Origin: Rhodothermales bacterium
GTDB taxonomy: Bacteria > Bacteroidota > Rhodothermia > Rhodothermales > Bin80
Reading direction: 5' to 3'
Assembly: GCA_022821875.1 (NCBI GenBank)
Contig: JAJECV010000043.1
Location: 1 to 38,305 of the forward strand
DNA: 38,305 nt
Both the position numbers and the translations under genes were made by a program. The notes below the pieces were generated by a model. That model was not told the origin of the DNA. It made no database searches and saw only the letters and a program-made list of their open reading frames with translations. Shown here piece by piece: positions 35,182 through 38,305 of the stretch; within the stretch, counting starts at the first letter, position 1, and every line of letters begins with the position of its first letter.

Positions 35182-35481
35182 CTATATGCTTTCAAAGAAG
35201 TCAATCTGTTCGCTGCCCGGCATCAGCGTCACAATCGCTTTTTTATAACTGGCGGTCCGTCCGAGCCGGACTCCCTGACGTGTCATCTGGCGGCGATGCT
35301 TTCCACGTACATTCATCGTACGCACCTCTTTGATCTCCACCGCCGGAAACCGCTCCCGTACCGCCTGCCGGATTTCAATCTTGTTGGCCCTTGGGTCCAC
35401 AATAAACGCGTAGTGTCCCTCTTCCATCTGTGCAGAGAGTTTTTCGGTAACCAGCGGCCGGATGAGTACTTTTCGTGGCAT
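35182..35481 (-). CDS. rplW: 50S ribosomal protein L23
   Basis: From ATG 35481 this 99-residue protein begins [20 protein letters not shown], 4 bases after rplD; the longer frame to 35550 overlaps rplD. Further motifs are [33 protein letters not shown] and [21 protein letters not shown]23 docks trigger factor and SRP at the tunnel exit. Confidence 0.96.
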   Translation of the reverse strand: MPRKVLIRPLVTEKLSAQMEEGHYAFIVDPRANKIEIRQAVRERFPAVEIKEVRTMNVRGKHRRQMTRQGVRLGRTASYKKAIVTLMPGSEQIDFFESI

Positions 35482-35485
35482 TGGG

Positions 35486-36127
35486 TCAGTTGCTTTGGGT
35501 TGAAGCCCAGAGATTACTCCACACCGCAAGCGCATCTTCCTCACACACAAGAATGCGGGCCCGAAGAATATCCTCGGTGCTCACGTTCCGCGCTTCCCGC
35601 ACCACAACACGATCTATGTTTCTGCTCGACCGGAAGACTTCGGGGCGGTTGGATGCTGTTACAATCAGCACCGGCTGCCCTTCCAGTTCCAGATTTCCCA
35701 AAAGCGAGACCAGTGCACGCGTGTCGGGAGATTCATAATTCAGCGGATCCACGACCCGGATGGCATCTTCGCGTGCTTTGTAACTGAGGGCCGAGCACCG
35801 GGCATTGCGCCGCACTTTTTTGCTCAGCCGCACACGATACTGATGGGGCCGCGGGCCAAAGATTCGCCCCCCGCCTCTGCGAAGCGGCGAAGCCGCATTC
35901 CCGACACGTGCCATCCCGGTTCCTTTCTGACGATAGAGCTTGCGGCCGGATCCCCTGACCTCGCCCCGCTCCTTGGTTTTATGCGTCCCCTGACGTGCGG
36001 CCGCCTGGGTCCGTCGCACATCCAGCCACAGTACATGATCATTCGGGACTACATCGAACACCGCCGTATCCAGAGCGACTGTGCGACCCGCAGGGGCACC
36101 ATTATGCTGATAAATATCCAACTCCAT
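35486..36127 (-). CDS. rplD: 50S ribosomal protein L4
   Basis: This 213-residue protein shows the conserved loop AARQGTHKTKERGEVRGSGR, KLYRQKGTGMARVGN and GGGRIFGPRPHQYRVRLSKK, then the globular part with ALSYKAREDAIRVVD. The loop reaches the exit tunnel. In E. coli L4 also represses the S10 operon; no such leader can be judged here because the cluster start is off the window. It lies 8 bases behind rplC. Confidence 0.97.
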   Translation of the reverse strand: MELDIYQHNGAPAGRTVALDTAVFDVVPNDHVLWLDVRRTQAAARQGTHKTKERGEVRGSGRKLYRQKGTGMARVGNAASPLRRGGGRIFGPRPHQYRVRLSKKVRRNARCSALSYKAREDAIRVVDPLNYESPDTRALVSLLGNLELEGQPVLIVTASNRPEVFRSSRNIDRVVVREARNVSTEDILRARILVCEEDALAVWSNLWASTQSN

Positions 36128-36135
36128 GTCTCCGC

Positions 36136-36765
36136 TCAGCCTTGTTTGAACAGTTCTACCACACCGTTGACCGGGCCGGGAACCGCCCCGCGAACCAGTA
36201 ACAGGTTATGTTCCGGGATAATGCGCGTCACATCAAGGTTTTTGACCGTCACCCGCGCATTCCCCATCTGCCCGGCCATACGCATTCCCTTGATCACCCG
36301 TGAAGGATCACTAGATGCACCGATGGATCCAGGTGCACGTTCGCGGTTATGCTGCCCGTGCGTCCGGTCGTTCACCCCGTGAAAGCCGTGACGCCGAACC
36401 ACTCCCTGAAATCCTTTCCCTTTGCTCAATCCCGCCACATCAATCATCTCCCCCTCCACAAACACATTCTCTACACGCACTTCGTCGCCGATCTCCGGCA
36501 TCTCCCCATCCCATTCAAATTCCTTAAGCACGCGCTGCGGAGGAACGCCGGCCGCCTGAAAATGGCCCTTTAACGCCTTGGTGGTCCGCCGTTCTCTGCG
36601 GGCACCAAAGCCGAGTTGAACTGCATCATAGCCATCCTGCCCGTCCTGCCGCTTGACCTGTACAACGCGGTTGGGACCGGCCTCAATGACGGTGCAGGGG
36701 ATATTATTCCCGGCTGCATCAAAGATGCTCGTCATACCAACTTTTTTACCAATCATTCCACTCAT
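36136..36765 (-). CDS. rplC: 50S ribosomal protein L3
   Basis: This 209-residue protein starts MSGMIGKKVGMTSIFDAAGN and shows VEGEMIDVAGLSKGKGFQGV and VRRHGFHGVNDRTHGQHNRE, the stretch that reaches toward the peptidyl-transferase centre, and GRMAGQM-like RMAGQMGNARVTVKNLDVTR. L3 initiates large-subunit assembly. It lies 25 bases behind rpsJ. Confidence 0.97.
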   Translation of the reverse strand: MSGMIGKKVGMTSIFDAAGNNIPCTVIEAGPNRVVQVKRQDGQDGYDAVQLGFGARRERRTTKALKGHFQAAGVPPQRVLKEFEWDGEMPEIGDEVRVENVFVEGEMIDVAGLSKGKGFQGVVRRHGFHGVNDRTHGQHNRERAPGSIGASSDPSRVIKGMRMAGQMGNARVTVKNLDVTRIIPEHNLLLVRGAVPGPVNGVVELFKQG

Positions 36766-36790
36766 TACTGCGCAAAAAGGCTACGTCCAA

Positions 36791-37099
36791 TTACACCTTG
36801 ATCTCTACATCCACCCCGCTGGGAAGCTCCAGCTTCAGCAGGGCATCCACCGTCTTGGTACTGGTGGACAGGATATCAATCAGACGGTTATGACTCCGAC
36901 TCTCAAACTGCTCCCGACTCTTCTTATTCACATGCGGGCTCCGCAATACGGTGTAGACGGCCTTCTTGGTCGGAAGCGGAATCGGTCCGCTGACCAGCGC
37001 ACCGGTTGCTTTTACCGTCTTAATAATCTTCTCCGTGCTCTTATCGATCAGCGAGTGATCGTAGGATTTGAGCTTAATACGGATTTTTTGCCCCGTCAT
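36791..37099 (-). CDS. rpsJ: 30S ribosomal protein S10
   Basis: This 102-residue protein shows [60 protein letters not shown] and [21 protein letters not shown]10 is a head protein and also the partner of NusB in antitermination. It is 15 bases behind tuf, so the str-type and S10 clusters are joined here. Confidence 0.98.
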   Translation of the reverse strand: MTGQKIRIKLKSYDHSLIDKSTEKIIKTVKATGALVSGPIPLPTKKAVYTVLRSPHVNKKSREQFESRSHNRLIDILSTSTKTVDALLKLELPSGVDVEIKV

Positions 37100-37114
37100 G
37101 ATCCGGCGTACCTT

Positions 37115-38305
37115 TTAGTCGAGAATCTTCGTAACCACCCCTGCACCGACCGTCCGGCCTCCCTCACGGATTGCGAACCGCAGCCCCTGCTCCATGGCCA
37201 CCGGCTGGATCAGTTTCACCTTGAACTGGGTGTTATCGCCCGGCATCACCATCTCCGTACCCGCCGGCAGCTCAATGTCCCCCGTCACATCCGTCGTCCG
37301 AAAATAAAACTGCGGACGATACCCCGGAAAAAACGGCGTATGCCGCCCGCCCTCCTCCTTGCTCAGAATATACACCTCACAATCAAACTCCTTGTGCGGC
37401 TTGATCGAACCCGGATGGACGATGACCTGACCGCGCTCCACCCCATCCTTCGAAATCCCCCGAAGCAGCAGCCCGACATTGTCCCCTGCCTGTCCCTCAT
37501 CCAGAATCTTCCGAAACATCTCCACCCCCGTCACCGTCGTATCCGTCTTCTCCTCCCGGATCCCCACAATCTCCACCTTCTCCCCCGTCCGAACAATCCC
37601 CCGCTCCACACGCCCGGTCGCAACCGTCCCCCGACCGGTAATCGAAAATACATCCTCAACCGGCATCAAAAACGGCTTATCCTTATCCCGCTCCGGTGTC
37701 GGCACATACTCGTCCACTGACTGCATCAACGCCAGCACCGTCTCCTCCCACTGCGACTCCCCGTTCAATGCACCCAGTGCCGATCCCTGCACCACCGGAA
37801 TATCATCCCCCGGAAATTCATACGCATCCAGAAGTTCCCGAATCTCCATCTCCACCAGCTCCAGAAGTTCCTCATCATCCACCAGATCCACCTTGTTCAT
37901 GAACACCACAATGTAGGGAACCCCCACCTGACGCGCCAGCAGGATGTGCTCACGAGTCTGCGGCATCGGACCATCCGATGCATCCACCACCAGAATAGCA
38001 CCGTCCATCTGCGCGGCCCCCGTCACCATGTTCTTCACATAGTCCGCGTGACCCGGACAGTCCACATGCGCGTAATGACGGTTCTCCGTCTCATACTCCA
38101 CATGCGCCGTCGCGATCGTGATCCCGCGCTCACGCTCCTCCGGAGCATTGTCTATCGAATCAAACGAGCGGATCTCGGTCCCCCCGTACCGATCATTCAG
38201 GACGCGCGTGATTGCGGCCGTCAGTGTGGTCTTGCCGTGATCCACATGACCAATGGTCCCCACATTTACATGGGGCTTTGTACGCTGAAAAACTTCTTTT
38301 GCCAT
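37115..38305 (-). CDS. tuf: Elongation factor Tu
   Basis: This 396-residue protein is complete; its ATG is the last base triplet of the window. The GTPase motifs are present: GHVDHGKT (19-26), the switch I segment [37 protein letters not shown] with the catalytic His, NKVDL and GSALGAL. Domains 2 and 3 follow ([35 protein letters not shown]; final [10 protein letters not shown]). It carries aminoacyl-tRNA to the ribosome. Upstream context (probably fusA) is off the window. Confidence 0.98.
   Translation of the reverse strand: MAKEVFQRTKPHVNVGTIGHVDHGKTTLTAAITRVLNDRYGGTEIRSFDSIDNAPEERERGITIATAHVEYETENRHYAHVDCPGHADYVKNMVTGAAQMDGAILVVDASDGPMPQTREHILLARQVGVPYIVVFMNKVDLVDDEELLELVEMEIRELLDAYEFPGDDIPVVQGSALGALNGESQWEETVLALMQSVDEYVPTPERDKDKPFLMPVEDVFSITGRGTVATGRVERGIVRTGEKVEIVGIREEKTDTTVTGVEMFRKILDEGQAGDNVGLLLRGISKDGVERGQVIVHPGSIKPHKEFDCEVYILSKEEGGRHTPFFPGYRPQFYFRTTDVTGDIELPAGTEMVMPGDNTQFKVKLIQPVAMEQGLRFAIREGGRTVGAGVVTKILD

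Noticed and set aside
34449..35333. Open frame of 294 codons on the plus strand
   Set aside because: It is antisense to rplB and part of rplW. The composition looks like a codon-bias shadow and no domain is recognisable.
36653..37720. Long open frame of 355 codons on the plus strand
   Set aside because: It is antisense to rpsJ and tuf, is rich in His, Pro and Leu as expected from reversed codon bias, and shows no family features.

Overview
The window looks like a chromosomal piece of a free-living member of the Bacteroidota/Rhodothermota/Balneolota group (FCB superphylum). The signs are a TonB-dependent receptor with an N-terminal carboxypeptidase-regulatory-like domain, a PorV/PorQ-family outer-membrane protein beside a protein with a type IX-like C-terminal sorting domain, cysteine-free versions of L36 and S4, an L17 with a long acidic tail, and mostly weak Shine-Dalgarno sequences. 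The phylum is inferred from gene content only, and I cannot place the genus.

Layout. (1) 1-2249, minus: the N-terminal 749 residues of a secreted protein built from about 100-residue fibronectin type III (FN3) repeats; it runs off the left edge. (2) 2495-6623: an AcuI/YhdH-type reductase with an intrinsic terminator, a divergent TonB-like protein, an AbgT-family transporter and a TIGR02206/YwaF-type membrane protein. (3) 6928-13574, minus: a three-gene locus of TonB-dependent receptor, FN3 plus C-terminal-sorting-domain protein, and PorV/PorQ-like barrel. (4) 13929-15173, plus: a cysteine-desulfurase-like PLP enzyme. (5) 15156-20412, minus: a tight run of relA/spoT, ruvX, lemA, a TPM-domain protein, a small TPR protein and a CPBP membrane protease. 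(6) 20554-21727, minus: an AT-rich DNA methyltransferase-HNH gene broken at two homopolymers, one of them a C9 tract right behind the start codon. (7) 21896-38305, minus: the complete tuf-S10-spc-alpha ribosomal cluster, from tuf through rpsJ...secY-map-infA-rpmJ...rpoA-rplQ.

How it works together. Region 7 is the translation, secretion and transcription core, in canonical order with 1-32 bp spacing except for a 68 bp gap before rpmJ. Region 5 links (p)ppGpp metabolism to a possible envelope-stress module. Region 3 looks like an outer-membrane unit in which a PorV-like protein could serve the neighbouring sorting-domain protein. The most unusual element is the methyltransferase. One extra C in the C9 tract and one extra T in a T6 tract restore a continuous 391-residue protein with all expected motifs, so this may be a phase-variable epigenetic switch caught in the OFF state, or an assembly artefact at homopolymers. 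Other points of interest are the near-identical FN3 repeats, the tandem-repeat tail on L17, and an inverted repeat before rpmJ.
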